A stretch of 45,167 bases of DNA from Zobellella denitrificans. GTDB lineage: Bacteria > Pseudomonadota > Gammaproteobacteria > Enterobacterales > Aeromonadaceae. Within the stretch, counting starts at the first letter, position 1. Each line of letters opens with the position of its first letter. Location: contig NZ_NMUO01000021.1 in NCBI RefSeq assembly GCF_002237365.1, positions 1 through 45,167 of the forward strand, in the 5' to 3' direction. This document shows, piece by piece, positions 44,316 to 45,167 of this stretch. The notes under the pieces are model-generated. The model did no database searches, was not told the origin of the DNA, and saw only the letters and a program-made list of their open reading frames with translations. The position numbers and the translations under genes were made by a program.

Positions 44316-45167
44316 ATGGATCCCTATGCCCCCGCCCCCGACCGCTACGGTCGGCTGCCCTTCCGCCGGACCGGCCACAGCGGCCTGCGCCTGCCGGAGA
44401 TCGCCCTCGGGCTCTGGCACAACTTCGGTGCTGACGGCGACCCCGCCCGGAGCCGGGCCATGGTGCGCCGCGCCTTCGACCTGGGCATCACCCACTTCGA
44501 TCTGGCCAACAACTACGGTCCGCCCCCCGGCGCCGCCGAGCTGCGGTTCGGCACCCTGCTAAAGGAAGACCTGCACCCCTGGCGAGACGAGCTGATCATC
44601 GCCAGCAAGGCCGGCTTCACGATGTGGGACGGGCCCTACGGCGACGGCGGCGGCCGCAAGTACCTGTTCGCCAGCCTGCACCAGAGCCTGCGCCGGCTGG
44701 GGCTGGAGTACCTGGACATCTTCTACCACCACAGGCCGGATCCGGACACGCCCCTGGCGGAAACCATGCAGGCCCTGGCCGACATGGTGCGCCAGGGCAA
44801 GACGCTCCATGTGGGCATTTCCAACTACCCGGCGGCCGAGGCGCGGCGAGCCGTCGCCCTGCTGGCGGAGCTGGGCGTGCCCTGCCTCGTCGACCAGGTG
44901 CGTTATTCGATGCTGGAACGGGAAATGGAAACCGAGACCCTGCCGGTCCTGGCCGAACTGGGGATGGGCGCCATGGCCTATTCACCCCTGGCCGGCGGCC
45001 AGCTGAGCGACAGGTACCTGGAGGGGATCCCGCCCGACTCCCGGGCCGCCGGCGCCAGCCCCTTCCTGCGGGCAGAGCAGATCACGCCCCGGCGGCGGCA
45101 GACCCTGCGTGGCCTGCACGACCTGGCCCGGGCGCGGGGCGACAGCCTGTCGCAGCTGGCGCTGAAC
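44316..45167 (+). CDS. gpr: Aldo-keto reductase, YghZ/Gpr type (partial, cut by window end)
   Basis: The E. coli homologue Gpr (YghZ) reduces L-glyceraldehyde 3-phosphate and other aldehydes with NADPH. The 284 residues present lack the C-terminal part (346 in E. coli), since the frame runs off the window. The catalytic tetrad is visible as D62 and Y67 in FDLANNYGPP, K98 in ASKAG, and a His in FYHHRPD (near 138). The N-terminal SGLRLPEIALGLWHNFG is close to YghZ. TAAGGAG precedes the ATG by 5 bases. It is divergent from melA and lies directly downstream of repeat R3, suggesting regulation with the galactoside genes. Confidence 0.92.
   Translation, partial: MDPYAPAPDRYGRLPFRRTGHSGLRLPEIALGLWHNFGADGDPARSRAMVRRAFDLGITHFDLANNYGPPPGAAELRFGTLLKEDLHPWRDELIIASKAGFTMWDGPYGDGGGRKYLFASLHQSLRRLGLEYLDIFYHHRPDPDTPLAETMQALADMVRQGKTLHVGISNYPAAEARRAVALLAELGVPCLVDQVRYSMLEREMETETLPVLAELGMGAMAYSPLAGGQLSDRYLEGIPPDSRAAGASPFLRAEQITPRRRQTLRGLHDLARARGDSLSQLALN

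Overview
The window is a high-GC (well above 60 percent by eye) gammaproteobacterial chromosome segment. Two runs of genes match the Escherichia coli map closely: mepM-znuA/znuCB and deoCABD-ahpA(ytjB)-serB-radA. The other contents (SorAB sulfite dehydrogenase, PuuD urate hydroxylase, several PilZ proteins, a MelR/MelA pair) fit a marine or aquatic Aeromonadales-like bacterium such as Oceanimonas, Zobellella or Oceanisphaera. That placement is inferred from gene content and synteny, not from a search. No rRNA, tRNA, CRISPR array, transposase or phage gene was recognised.

Layout. 1-5500: zinc uptake (znuB, znuC, znuA around one Zur-type operator), the murein endopeptidase mepM, and hemE. 5500-11700: rsd, a small PilZ protein, radA, a 758-residue protein with two PilZ domains, serB and ahpA. 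11690-18600: a nucleoside salvage block on the minus strand, read yjjV, nupX-like transporter, deoC, deoA, deoB, deoD. 18690-24450: puuD standing alone, a 427-bp AT-rich gap, the tRNA-modifying DTW protein TapT, sorA-sorB, and prfC. 24735-45167: a carbohydrate island.

The island has two transport systems. A minus-strand operon encodes a CUT1 sugar ABC importer with a cytoplasmic GH32 beta-fructosidase. A plus-strand operon encodes a GH36 alpha-galactosidase, an Agp-like (dipeptide-type) ABC importer with a fused double ATPase, and a MelR regulator; a GH4 alpha-galactosidase (melA) faces it. Together these could import raffinose-family oligosaccharides and melibiose and cut off fructose and galactose in the cytoplasm. 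A MATE efflux gene and an AraC regulator lie between the two operons. The last gene, a YghZ/Gpr-type aldo-keto reductase, runs off the right edge.

The most unusual signals are non-coding. Three copies of a roughly 100-bp element with GGCCAAAGGG...CTCCGCCGAC inverted ends lie between deoB and deoD, between the nupX-like gene and deoC, and in the melA/gpr divergent region. Their internal hairpins keep the stem and a 4-nt TCCC/TCCA loop while the stem bases change in a paired way. Three sites matching TGNAANCGNTTNCA mark the GH36 operon and the melA/gpr region, and a different GCTAAACC-type operator marks the GH32 operon, yet no LacI-family gene is present. I found no clear candidate for an entirely new protein system; the repeat family and the regulatory wiring of the sugar island are the best leads.
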